Shown: piece by piece, positions 1 through 8,269 of the stretch | Position numbering within the stretch: position 1 is the stretch's first letter | Layout: the number at the start of each line of letters is the position of its first letter | NCBI GenBank assembly: GCA_030430845.1 | Contig: JAUIKE010000091.1 | Span: 1 to 33,016 of the forward strand | DNA from: Bacteroidia bacterium | GTDB lineage: Bacteria; Bacteroidota; Bacteroidia; Chitinophagales; Saprospiraceae | Direction: 5' to 3' | Length of the DNA stretch: 33,016 bases | Translations under genes and position numbers: made by a program | Notes under the pieces: generated by a model | Database searches by the model: none | Told to the model about the DNA's origin: nothing | Seen by the model: the letters and a program-made list of their open reading frames with translations, nothing else

Positions 1-1267
1 GTTGCTTGCTGGGCACCCGGATGGTGGTATTATCTTGTTGTCCGGAGTACAAATAATAAGGATACTGATCATCCACATTGCAGGAATACAATTCTGCAGT
101 GGGCTGATTGAAGACCGTCGACCAGTTCTGGCCGCCGTCCCGGGAAATAGCTGCTCCGCCGTCATTTCCGTCAATCATCAGCAGGGTGTCCTGAGGATTA
201 ATCCACAGATCGTGGTGATCGGCATGGGTAGCGGGTTTTTGAATCCAGCTTTTGCCGCCGTCATAAGAGGTCCAGAAAATTTTTGTACCCGACCAGATGT
301 TATCGGCATTTTGGGGGTTAGCCTGAATATTGGTAAAATAAAAAGGCCGGTATCGGATCGAAACATCCGCTTCGGGCGGCATCGGCACATGCGTCCAGGA
401 TTCGGCATAATCATCCGACCGATACAGCCCGCCTTTTTCTCCGGGAGCTTGTATGAGGGCCCAAACCCGAGCGGGATTTTGAGGACTCACGGCAAAGTCG
501 ATCTTGCCGATCAACCCCTTGGGCAGACCGGTCGTTTTTCTTTCCCAGGTATCCCCTCCGTCCATTGATTTAAAGATCCCATCTGTTGCGCCTCCACTGA
601 TGATCGTCCAGGGTTTTCTTTCTGCCCGCCACATGGCCGCGTACATCACCTGAGGATTATCAGGGGCAAATTCCAGGTCGACGCAGCCGACGGAGTCAGA
701 GTGAAAGAGAACATTCTCCCAATGTTGGCCGCCATCTTTTGACCGAAAAACGCCTCGCTCTTTGGATTTCCGAAAAGGTTGCCCGATGACTGCGGAATAA
801 ACCAGCCTGGGATTTTCAGGATGAATGAGGACCGAGCCGATCTGACCGGCTTCGGGCAGGCCACTAAACGACCAACTTTTGCCGGCATCCTCGGATTTGT
901 ACATTCCTTTCCCAACAATTATATTGCTGCGGATCCCGTCAGAGCCCGTACCCACGTAAATGATGTCGGGATTATTTTGATAAACGGCAATGGCACCGAT
1001 AGAAGGGGTCGGGAAATATCCATCTGAAATATTTGCCCAATGGATGCCGTAATCCTCTGTTTTCCATAATCCACCGCCCGTGGCTCCCATATAATAGGTA
1101 TTCGGCTGAGAATTGACACCGGCCACTGCCGTAACTCTTCCACCCCGGGAAGGCCCTACCAGCCGATATTCGAGCGGTGTCATGGCTTGTTGGGCAACCG
1201 CTGGATGATCATATACCCCCATGCAAGCTATCAAAAGCAGACTTATGGTTAGCTGGAATCTTTTCAT
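1..1267 (-). CDS. Secreted Asp-box (BNR/VPS10-like) beta-propeller protein, C-terminus beyond window
   Basis: The reading frame is open from an ATG at 1267 to the left edge (422 codons), so the 3' part is missing. It starts with a signal peptide (MKRFQLTISLLLIACMGV, ending near AVAQQ). It carries seven Asp-box-like motifs of the type S/T-x-D-x-G-x-x-W (for example KTEDYGIHW, KSEDAGKSW, RSKDGGQHW, ISRDGGQNW), which form the corner turns of sialidase/sortilin-type beta-propellers. It aligns colinearly with the complete 1033-residue protein at 14902-18003, sharing stretches such as YVGTGSDGIRSN and ERKPWTIISGG, so the full protein is probably about 1000 residues. It lies 16 bp after the SelA-like gene and is the last visible gene of the SusC-led operon. 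Such proteins are often annotated as glycosyl hydrolases, but I see no catalytic signature. A role in ligand or protein binding at the surface is equally possible. Confidence 0.85.
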   Translation of the reverse strand, partial: MKRFQLTISLLLIACMGVYDHPAVAQQAMTPLEYRLVGPSRGGRVTAVAGVNSQPNTYYMGATGGGLWKTEDYGIHWANISDGYFPTPSIGAIAVYQNNPDIIYVGTGSDGIRSNIIVGKGMYKSEDAGKSWSFSGLPEAGQIGSVLIHPENPRLVYSAVIGQPFRKSKERGVFRSKDGGQHWENVLFHSDSVGCVDLEFAPDNPQVMYAAMWRAERKPWTIISGGATDGIFKSMDGGDTWERKTTGLPKGLIGKIDFAVSPQNPARVWALIQAPGEKGGLYRSDDYAESWTHVPMPPEADVSIRYRPFYFTNIQANPQNADNIWSGTKIFWTSYDGGKSWIQKPATHADHHDLWINPQDTLLMIDGNDGGAAISRDGGQNWSTVFNQPTAELYSCNVDDQYPYYLYSGQQDNTTIRVPSKQ

Positions 1268-1283
1268 TTTAGCTGATTTTGAG

Positions 1284-2468
1284 TCAATGGTCAAAAAAGG
1301 CTTTTAGTCGTTCTATGATGATCTCAATATCCGGTGGCCTTAGAAAAAAAGTATCTATCAGACGCCATTCCTGGTTGCTGTAGTAATTGTAGTAGTGGAT
1401 ATTTCTTAAAAAGACGGGCGGGTCAGCGGCGGCCATAAAGTGATCGAGTTCGAGGGCCGTAGCCCCCGTCTGTTGGGCGTCCCATCGAAGTAAAACCCTC
1501 GGCACCAATGGCATGAGCGGGTGTTCATGTAAGTTTTCATCATTGGGCATAAGCGTGACTTCCAGCTTTGGAATATCGTTTAATTCGCGACAGAAATGCC
1601 GGGCGATCTCCAATTGTTTGGCGTACAACTGATTTCCTTCCTGTACAAAAATTTCCAGGGCGGTGACGAGCCCCACCATTTGTTCTTTACTCAGCTTGTA
1701 TCCTCGTCCCCATCCATAATTAGGAAAAGTGTATTGGCGGATAGCTTGAATGATCCCGGCGCCTTTTCCATTCCCGATCATGAGGCCCGTATTATTCGGT
1801 CCGCCGATGGCTTTGCCACCACTGTAACAGACAATATCAGCTCCCATATCCAAAAACTTATAAAGGTTTTCGACCGGCGGCAGTTCGGAGGCAGCATCTA
1901 CGACTACGGGCAGATTATACTTTCGGCCCATTTCCACGACCTCTTCAAACGGTTGATCGCCACGAGGTACGTTGTTATAAGAAAAGGTATAGGCCAGGCA
2001 GCAGGTTTTTTCACTAATCAGGGCTTCCATTTCTTTTTTGGAAGGCTTCAGCATCCCGGAAATACCGTACTCGACCAGGCGGGCGCCACAGGCAATCCAC
2101 TGAGGCGTGTAGTTGATATAATGCCCGCGAGCGAGTAGCACTTCATTTTTCATCTCCTCTGTATGAGGTAGCTTCCGCCAGTTTTTAAGCTCGTTGCCGG
2201 CAATACAACCGGCAACGGCTAATTCTATGGCACCGCTGGCCCCTGTTGTAATATGGGCTTCTTCTGACCGGCACAATTCAGCGATTCGATCATCTACCCT
2301 GGTGATCAGTTCACGTATATCCACGAAGGTTTTCGCCACTTCATTCATCGCCTCCAGCACCCGGTCATCCAAAAGGTTCCCTCCTACATCAGTCGACCAG
2401 TTTTTGGCATTAATCCAGGACTGGACGCCCAGTTTTTCGAGCACCTTACTTTTGTATTTGTAGGCCAT
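1284..2468 (-). CDS. SelA/DgaE-like pyridoxal-phosphate enzyme
   Basis: This 394-residue protein has the fold-type I PLP layout of the SelA-related family (L-seryl-tRNA(Sec) selenium transferase relatives, including D-glucosaminate-6-phosphate ammonia-lyase DgaE). Visible landmarks are TTGASGA (74-80, phosphate-binding region), VVVDAASELPP (188-198, with Asp191 expected to contact the pyridine nitrogen) and YSGGKAIGGPNNTGL (215-229), where Lys219 is the likely Schiff-base lysine. There is no signal peptide, so it is cytosolic. No selenocysteine machinery is visible nearby, and the protein is shorter than true SelA, so a lyase, dehydratase or aldolase acting on an amino acid or amino sugar is more likely. 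It sits 34 bp after the S41-like gene and 16 bp before the Asp-box gene in the same operon. The substrate cannot be read from the sequence. Confidence 0.8.
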   Translation of the reverse strand: MAYKYKSKVLEKLGVQSWINAKNWSTDVGGNLLDDRVLEAMNEVAKTFVDIRELITRVDDRIAELCRSEEAHITTGASGAIELAVAGCIAGNELKNWRKLPHTEEMKNEVLLARGHYINYTPQWIACGARLVEYGISGMLKPSKKEMEALISEKTCCLAYTFSYNNVPRGDQPFEEVVEMGRKYNLPVVVDAASELPPVENLYKFLDMGADIVCYSGGKAIGGPNNTGLMIGNGKGAGIIQAIRQYTFPNYGWGRGYKLSKEQMVGLVTALEIFVQEGNQLYAKQLEIARHFCRELNDIPKLEVTLMPNDENLHEHPLMPLVPRVLLRWDAQQTGATALELDHFMAAADPPVFLRNIHYYNYYSNQEWRLIDTFFLRPPDIEIIIERLKAFFDH

Positions 2469-2502
2469 GGTTTTTCGTTTTATTTGGTTTGGAATACAAT
2501 AT

Positions 2503-4092
2503 TTACAAGCCGGTCTCCAGGATTTCCTGTGCTTTGTTCAGTAAAGAGGGGCCGTAGTTGCGAAAGTTTTCCCGGGTAAGGGGAATGTATTCATCAACCA
2601 TTGCCGGATTGCCCTCGAGGATCTCGCCATTCGGCCGAATAGTATGTCCGATCGACCACATATAGCTGACGACCGACCGACCGCTTATGGGAAACTTCAG
2701 GACTTCCTCGCCCTCCCAGGTGTTGCTGTATCCTCCGCTGGGCATGCCGAGGGTATATCCCAGGTCATTGTCATTAACAATGGCTGAGAACTGGTCGAGA
2801 TGCGAGCCACCCTTGGGGCCGAAAAGGCACACCAGTTTTCCGGTAAAGTGTTTTTCGGCCGGTTGGAGAATACCGTCAGAGGTGTGAGGGGCATGCGCAC
2901 ATTTGAATGGTACATCGGAGCTGTAATCTTCACCGGCTTTCATTCGGGGAACGACATCATCTCTTAGCCAATCGATCAGCCAGGACCCATCATCGTCAGT
3001 TTCCTTTTCCGTACCGTCTTTAAATTCCTGGGAATCGGCATAGGCCGCTTCTCTGCTTTCCACAAAATCAGCAGCCATATCACTCAGGCGAATATTACCG
3101 AAGGTAGTTTTAAATGGTTTAGGGCTGAGACGCTGCACGGCATAAGCACCGCGGCTGCCTCCTCTTGAATCGGTCAGGTCGATGATAAGGTTATAGTCCA
3201 ACAAATTATTTTCATCAGCGTATTCGATCAGGTAGTCGATGTCTTTGGTGAGGTCTTCGCGGAAGCCATACCACCACAACACGAGTGATTTGTTTTTGGG
3301 ATCATCGGGAAGGTACAGGTGGTATGTCTGCTTTTCGAAGGCTTTTGTATAGCCGGGATAAGGGTGGCGAGCCGCTTCCACGAACTTAAGTTCATCCGAA
3401 GGCAGATAAGGCAGCTTCACGGTATATTCTTCTCCATTTTCCTTTTTTAAGGTCAGGGAAAGGTTGTCATCATAAAACCTGGGCGGAAGCAAATGACTTC
3501 CTTTCGAGTTAATCATACCCGCAAAGTTCCACTTCAGGTTATTAAGGGTCGAGTAGCGGATGTAGTCTTTTGCTTCATTAAAATAGTCAGACAGTTTCCG
3601 TCCATTAACGGCCACTACCTGATCGCCGAGCTGAACCTGGATGCCTTCCGGCAAAAAGGTTTTAATATTCTCTGTAACATCCGCAATAAAAACGGAGATG
3701 TCTTCCGTTGAGGAATAATCGGGTAAAAACCGGATTGGTGCTTCCCCTTTCTTTTCACTTTCCAGTTTTAAGCCACCCTCTACCTGGTCAATACTCAGGT
3801 GTCGGTCTCTTCGCGCAGCGCTCATTTTCTGGATAGCGAAATACAGCTCTTCATCATTGCGGGCATTGAGGAATTCTTCTTTGACTTTCATCATTTCCAC
3901 CTTTGCATCAAAACCAAGTTTTTCCTCTTTGATCGGTGAGAAGGCCTCTCTTTCGAGGGTTTTATTATAAATGTATTCAAATAAAGCGAGCCGATCCTCT
4001 TCAGTGCTGATATTAGAATTTTCCTCAGTCGAAGAACTGGTACAGGCTCCCAGGATAATTAAGATAAACAGGAAAAAAGCATACCGTGTCAT
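2503..4092 (-). CDS. S41 (tail-specific protease)-like lipoprotein
   Basis: This 529-residue protein has a lipoprotein signal with lipobox LGAC (Cys17) followed by a Ser/Thr/Glu-rich linker, so it should be anchored in a membrane facing the periplasm or surface. Residues about 150-170 (VQLGDQVVAVNGRKL) look like the end of a PDZ domain. NLIIDLTDSRGG (301-312) matches the S41 core strand usually written IIDLRxNxGG. FGPKGGSHLDQFSAIV (424-439) occupies the nucleophile region, with Ser430 as candidate. The C-terminal IPLTRENFRNYG (503-514) is also S41-like. The usual SxxSAAE context and the downstream lysine are not evident, so catalysis may use another arrangement or be lost. It lies 7 bp after the symporter gene. 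It could cut peptides delivered by the SusCD pair, which is inferred from context only. Confidence 0.7.
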   Translation of the reverse strand: MTRYAFFLFILIILGACTSSSTEENSNISTEEDRLALFEYIYNKTLEREAFSPIKEEKLGFDAKVEMMKVKEEFLNARNDEELYFAIQKMSAARRDRHLSIDQVEGGLKLESEKKGEAPIRFLPDYSSTEDISVFIADVTENIKTFLPEGIQVQLGDQVVAVNGRKLSDYFNEAKDYIRYSTLNNLKWNFAGMINSKGSHLLPPRFYDDNLSLTLKKENGEEYTVKLPYLPSDELKFVEAARHPYPGYTKAFEKQTYHLYLPDDPKNKSLVLWWYGFREDLTKDIDYLIEYADENNLLDYNLIIDLTDSRGGSRGAYAVQRLSPKPFKTTFGNIRLSDMAADFVESREAAYADSQEFKDGTEKETDDDGSWLIDWLRDDVVPRMKAGEDYSSDVPFKCAHAPHTSDGILQPAEKHFTGKLVCLFGPKGGSHLDQFSAIVNDNDLGYTLGMPSGGYSNTWEGEEVLKFPISGRSVVSYMWSIGHTIRPNGEILEGNPAMVDEYIPLTRENFRNYGPSLLNKAQEILETGL

Positions 4093-4099
4093 AGCAGTA

Positions 4100-5332
4100 T
4101 TATTTAGGTGAGTAATCAGGTCTCCATTCCGTGTCGAGTCGTGAAATAACTGTTGTGGCCATCATATCGCCCATACAATTGACGGTGGTATTACCCATAT
4201 CGATCAGTCGATAGATCCCTCCTACGATGGCAACGATTTCGAGCGGCAGGTTAAAAGCCTGGGCGAACAGCATGGCGATGACCAGGCCTCCGCCGGGGAT
4301 CCCGCCTGATCCTTCAGAGAGGATCAGTCCTACCACCACCACCTGGACCATTTGCGGCAAACTGAGGTCAATGCCGGCGGCCTGTGCCGTAAACATCAGG
4401 ATGCCGGCCAGCATGATAGAGGTTCCGTCTTTATTGAATTGAGCGCCCAGCGGCAATGTAAACGAAAAGACTTTTTTAGGTAGTTTCAAGGAGCGCTCGG
4501 CGATATCCAGTGAAACAGCGAGGCTCGCCAGGCTGCTACAGGTAGCGATGGTGGTCGTATACAGCTCCTTAGTTTTATTCAAGAACCACAAGGGGCGGAC
4601 TCGGCCTACCATATACAAAAGGGCCATATAAAAAACAACCATAGCCAGCTGAGCCAGATAGACGGCCAGTATAAAGAGCGTAAGCGGCCCGACAATTTGC
4701 GAGCCATACTCAGCCATTGTTGCGGCCATCAGAGCCCCAAGGCCCAGGGGGGATATTCTCAGGATCAATTCAACCAGGCTTCTCATTAATTCCGCCAGCT
4801 GATCATACCCCTGACTGAATTTTTCGCGTAGATCTTCCTTTAGAAAGAGCGTAGCAAAGCCGAGAAGCGTTGTGAAAATAACGATCTGAATGAGCTTGCC
4901 TTCGGCCAGAGCAGCAAAGATATTGCTGGGGATCATATCCATCAGTATGTCTGCCAGGCTCGGCATGGTGCCAATATCCAGAGCAGGCTCTTCGGTCAGT
5001 TCCATGCCCTGTCCGGCATTCATCAAGGTCATAACGGTCAAACCAATGGTAATTGCAAAAGCAGTAGAGACAACGTAATACCCAAGTATTTTCCCTCCGA
5101 TCCTTCCAAAGGTTCGGATATCCCCTACAGCCGTTATCCCCGCCAACAAATTGAATATGACCAGTGGAATGGCAGCTAGTATCAAGAGCCTTAGAAATAT
5201 TTCCCCGATGGGTTTTAACCACATTACTTCTTCCCCCATTACCAATCCTAACAAAGCGCCTGCAAGCATCCAGATAAGAATACGAGAGGCCAGAGAAAGG
5301 TTCCAATAAGGCCTTAACAACTTTTTGATCAT
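4100..5332 (-). CDS. SLC1/DAACS-family amino acid:cation symporter with altered substrate site
   Basis: This 410-residue inner-membrane protein has the SLC1 (glutamate/neutral amino acid:cation symporter) layout: about eight helices plus two re-entrant hairpins. HP1 is at TCSSLASLAVSL (264-275), the TM7 motif is NKDGT (300-304), HP2 is GGIPGGGL (343-350), and TM8 contains DMGNTTVNCMGD (378-389). Asp378, Asn385 and Asp389 match GltPh D394, N401 and D405. The arginine that binds the side-chain carboxylate of acidic substrates (GltPh R397) is Asn381, and R276 of HP1 is Cys265. A neutral or otherwise non-acidic substrate is therefore more likely than glutamate or a dicarboxylate. The Met of the canonical NMDGT motif is Lys301, placing a positive charge at the cation centre. 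The gene is 2 bp after the aminotransferase and 7 bp before the S41-like gene, so translation is probably coupled. Confidence 0.88.
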   Translation of the reverse strand: MIKKLLRPYWNLSLASRILIWMLAGALLGLVMGEEVMWLKPIGEIFLRLLILAAIPLVIFNLLAGITAVGDIRTFGRIGGKILGYYVVSTAFAITIGLTVMTLMNAGQGMELTEEPALDIGTMPSLADILMDMIPSNIFAALAEGKLIQIVIFTTLLGFATLFLKEDLREKFSQGYDQLAELMRSLVELILRISPLGLGALMAATMAEYGSQIVGPLTLFILAVYLAQLAMVVFYMALLYMVGRVRPLWFLNKTKELYTTTIATCSSLASLAVSLDIAERSLKLPKKVFSFTLPLGAQFNKDGTSIMLAGILMFTAQAAGIDLSLPQMVQVVVVGLILSEGSGGIPGGGLVIAMLFAQAFNLPLEIVAIVGGIYRLIDMGNTTVNCMGDMMATTVISRLDTEWRPDYSPK

Positions 5333-5334
5333 TC

Positions 5335-6525
5335 CTAGTGTCTTTTTACAAATCGTTCGATACGTTTTATACCTTCATTTATTTCTTCATAGGACTTAAC
5401 GCAAGTGATCCTCACATAGCCCTTTCCCATCTCTCCGAAGGAGGCCCCGTGAATGAGCGCCACCTGTTCTTCTTCCAGGAGTTGATTGACGAAATCCTCT
5501 GAAGAAATCCCCAGGGAGCTGATATCCGTCCACCCATAAAATCCCCCCTCCGGCATTTTGCAGTGCAAGCCATCGATGGCATCAATGGACGAGGTGAAGT
5601 ATTTAACTTTTGCTTCCCAGTCTTTCCAATACTCCAGGACTTCCTGTTGAGGAGGTTCACCGAATGCGGCACAGGCGCCTGCCTGCACGAATGAGTTGAC
5701 GCAAGTTATAAGATGTTGTTGTAATTTCTCCATTTGAGTGATGATCTTTGCATTGGCATACACAAAGCCGATGCGCCAGCCCCCCATGGCAAAACTTTTG
5801 GTGAGGCTCATCAGGGTGATGGTCCGGTCCTTCATGCCTGGCAGTGTCGCCAGGTTGGTGTGCTGGTTGTTCTCCCACACCATGCGTTCATAGACTTCAT
5901 CGGTAATAACAATGAGGTTATTTTCAATCGCAATGTTAGCGATCCGCTCCAGGTCCTCTTTTGAATGGACGCCTCCGGTAGGGTTGTGGGGCGAGCAGAG
6001 AATAATGGCCTTTGTTTTTTCAGTGATGCCATTTCGAAGTTCTTCTGTATCCCACCGATAATTATTTTCCGGCCTTAAAGGTATGGGCACGGCCACTCCT
6101 CCCAAATACTGGATCGTTTGTTTGTAACTGACAAAGCAGGGATCCTCTACAATAACTTCGTCACCGGGGTTCAGGATGGCCAGCAAGGAAATGGTCAAAC
6201 CTTGCTTGACGCCCATGGTCGCCACAATCTCCGTCTCCGGATCAGCATTAATATTGTTTTCGCGTACCAGCTTACGGGCACAGGCCTCCCGGTATTTTGT
6301 GGTACCTTTTGCCATGGTCTGGTGGGTATCCCCTTTTTGAACGGCTTGTACCATGGCATCGATTACATATTGAGGGGTGGGTTCGAAGGCCCTTCCGGCC
6401 GAGAAGTCAAATACCCTTTGTCCGGATTCTTTCAGAGACTTTGCCTTATCGGCAATACTTACGGTGGATGACCGTAAGGAGGAAGTTACCCTGTCTGACA
6501 AAGGGTATGGGATCGAGTTATTCAT
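5335..6525 (-). CDS. Class I/II PLP-dependent aminotransferase (aspartate aminotransferase Ib-like)
   Basis: The gene encodes 396 residues from the ATG at 6525. An in-frame start at 6663 would add 46 residues with no family resemblance, and 396 fits the Ib aminotransferase length. Landmarks in this numbering are SPHNPTG (178-184, Asn181 contacting PLP), TDEVYE (208-213, Asp209), SLTKSFAMGGWRIG (240-253, Lys243 as Schiff-base lysine and Arg251 near the phosphate) and GYVRITC near the C-terminus, whose Arg should bind the substrate alpha-carboxylate. The enzyme is cytosolic and exchanges amino groups between an amino acid and a 2-oxo acid. The amino acid specificity cannot be assigned. It follows SusD after 236 bp and precedes the symporter by 2 bp, which suggests that it processes what the symporter imports. 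Confidence 0.88.
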   Translation of the reverse strand: MNNSIPYPLSDRVTSSLRSSTVSIADKAKSLKESGQRVFDFSAGRAFEPTPQYVIDAMVQAVQKGDTHQTMAKGTTKYREACARKLVRENNINADPETEIVATMGVKQGLTISLLAILNPGDEVIVEDPCFVSYKQTIQYLGGVAVPIPLRPENNYRWDTEELRNGITEKTKAIILCSPHNPTGGVHSKEDLERIANIAIENNLIVITDEVYERMVWENNQHTNLATLPGMKDRTITLMSLTKSFAMGGWRIGFVYANAKIITQMEKLQQHLITCVNSFVQAGACAAFGEPPQQEVLEYWKDWEAKVKYFTSSIDAIDGLHCKMPEGGFYGWTDISSLGISSEDFVNQLLEEEQVALIHGASFGEMGKGYVRITCVKSYEEINEGIKRIERFVKRH

Positions 6526-6683
6526 TTGTGAAAATTCGTTTTTTGGATTAGCAAAATAGCGAAGTATTAAGATACGCCACTTATTGTTATCAAAAACAAT
6601 CAATCGCAGCGATTTACCCGTAAAGGGGCCAAATGAACGTTCTCTATTCAAATGGCGAAGCAATTTGCCGGCGACAAGTAAAT

Positions 6684-6746
6684 AAAAGACAGAAAGAATG
6701 TAAACCGTCAGTTCGTCATTTTCTGGTTTTTATCTTTCTGCCTTTT
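6684..6746 (-). terminator. Imperfect hairpin between SusD and the aminotransferase, possible attenuator
   Basis: Positions 6684-6697 and 6733-6746 form a 14-bp inverted repeat with one G-U pair. An inner AAACC/GGTTT pairing (6702-6706 with 6725-6729) adds to it. Read on the minus strand, it follows the SusD stop after 15 bp and ends in a U-rich run. It could lower transcription of the catabolic genes relative to SusCD. The remainder of the 236-bp gap shows no gene. Confidence 0.4.
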
Positions 6747-6761
6747 ACTCACCCCCTCAGC

Positions 6762-8258
6762 TTAATTATATCCTGAATTCTGAACCATTTCAGGATTAGA
6801 GTCGAGCTCAATGCCAGGAATAGGCCAGGCATATAAGTCTGTTGGGTAGCTTACCGTACAATTTCCATTGGTCAGCACACAATCATTGCGAACAAAGCCT
6901 CTTTGCAGACGCTTCAGGTCATATAATCTGTGTCCCTCAAAAGCAAGCTCTTTTCTGCGCTCCGTAATAATGTCCTCCACCAGCTCTGTGCCGGAAGATA
7001 CAATCGGCGATGCTCCGGCCCGGTCCGTAATGTCAAGTACCAGCGAGCGAGCGGTTTCTTCACTACCCACCCTGGCTTCACATTCGGCAGCCATCAAAGT
7101 AAACTCCGTAAGTCGCATCACCGGAAAATGATGCGCATCGGCATTTATGCCCAAGCCTCCGGGATATTTAAATACATGCAAGTCAAGAGCAGGAGTGGCC
7201 GGCTCGTCAATATACCACCCCAGGCGGGCATCATCCGGCTCGTACAGATCCAACAGATCCTGTGATACGCCGTGGGCCGCATTTCCATTGTTGGCTGTAT
7301 AGATGTCAATGAGTGAGCGGTTGGCAAAGTTTCCATCGTCGGTATCGACATCCAACTGAAAAATGGCCTCACTTTCCAGTATGGGTGCCAGGCCGTACCA
7401 CTGATCAACAAAATCTCCAGGAACGCCGTCATTTACCTGAGGGCCACGCGTGTAGGTCGACTCCAGAGCGTAAGGTCCCGACAAGATCTCATTGGCATCA
7501 TTTAATGCACTGGAATAATCCGCTTTGTAAAAATGAAGGCGAGCCCGCAAGCCCAATGCAGCGTAATAGTTGAAAAAATAAATACCCGCTCCCTGACGAT
7601 ATCCAGCCTCCGTCAAAACGTCCCCGCTATTGGAAAAAAGTGATAAGGCCTCGTTGACATCCGCCATAAGCTCAGCATATACTTCCGCCATGGTGTTTCT
7701 GGCCGGCGACGAACCCGGAATCGTCTCTTTCACATAAGGAACTCCTAGGTGGCTCTGATCCGAGGTGTAATTATAGTCCTGAGCGAATACTTCTATCAAA
7801 GAAAAATGCATCAATGCCCGCAAACTGAGGCACTCCGCCTTTACCCTTGCTTCAAAGGCCGCATCAAACTCAACTTCTTCGAGCCTGGCCATGACATTGT
7901 TCACAGCCGCTATCAGCTGATAGGCCTCCGTCCATAAAGCATCCGCCGTAAATTGCCTGGACAAATCCAGCGAGTAAGCATACGGTATCCTGTCGGGGTT
8001 AGATCCCGCAGATTCTACATCACTCGGCACCTTCCCATTATCCGTAGAAGCATCCGCAATAACATTGTGCATCATGGCAAAGCCATCGTCATTCAGAATA
8101 GAATAAGCACCGTGCAAAGCCGTAACTATATCGCTTTCCGTACCGAGTGCTACCTCCGGAATCGTCAACGTCCGGGGCTGTTCATCCAAAAAATCTTCAC
8201 AACTAACTAATAATACCCCTATTAATAGGTAAGTATATATATAAATGATCTTTCTCAT
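6762..8258 (-). CDS. susD-like: SusD/RagB-family outer-membrane lipoprotein
   Basis: This 498-residue protein has a lipoprotein signal with lipobox LVSC (Cys20) followed by EDFLDEQP, the characteristic SusD N-terminus. Typical family features follow: an early ALHGAYSILND helix, a long helical TPR-like region with LSLRALMHFSLIEVFAQDY (SusD members have R-A-x-x-x-F-x-L), and a C-terminal ITERRKELAFEGHRLYDLKR segment that is close to diagnostic. SusD proteins are surface lipoproteins that act as a lid on the SusC channel and bind the ligand. The gene begins 11 bp after SusC. No carbohydrate-active enzyme is linked to it, so the ligand is not necessarily a glycan. SusD/RagB homologues also serve peptide uptake. 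Confidence 0.95.
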   Translation of the reverse strand: MRKIIYIYTYLLIGVLLVSCEDFLDEQPRTLTIPEVALGTESDIVTALHGAYSILNDDGFAMMHNVIADASTDNGKVPSDVESAGSNPDRIPYAYSLDLSRQFTADALWTEAYQLIAAVNNVMARLEEVEFDAAFEARVKAECLSLRALMHFSLIEVFAQDYNYTSDQSHLGVPYVKETIPGSSPARNTMAEVYAELMADVNEALSLFSNSGDVLTEAGYRQGAGIYFFNYYAALGLRARLHFYKADYSSALNDANEILSGPYALESTYTRGPQVNDGVPGDFVDQWYGLAPILESEAIFQLDVDTDDGNFANRSLIDIYTANNGNAAHGVSQDLLDLYEPDDARLGWYIDEPATPALDLHVFKYPGGLGINADAHHFPVMRLTEFTLMAAECEARVGSEETARSLVLDITDRAGASPIVSSGTELVEDIITERRKELAFEGHRLYDLKRLQRGFVRNDCVLTNGNCTVSYPTDLYAWPIPGIELDSNPEMVQNSGYN

Positions 8259-8269
8259 AATGGTTGATA

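Noticed and set aside
2..568. 188-codon plus-strand open frame at the left edge
   Set aside because: It is antisense to the Asp-box gene, which is continuous and aligns with its paralogue.
1596..2138. 180-codon plus-strand open frame
   Set aside because: It is antisense to the SelA-like gene, whose PLP motifs leave no doubt about the coding strand.
4803..5306. 167-codon minus-strand open frame
   Set aside because: It overlaps the symporter gene in another frame on the same strand, has no family resemblance and an odd composition. It is a shadow of the symporter.
6526..6663. N-terminal extension of the aminotransferase from 6663
   Set aside because: The 46 extra residues do not resemble the family, and the ATG at 6525 gives the usual length.
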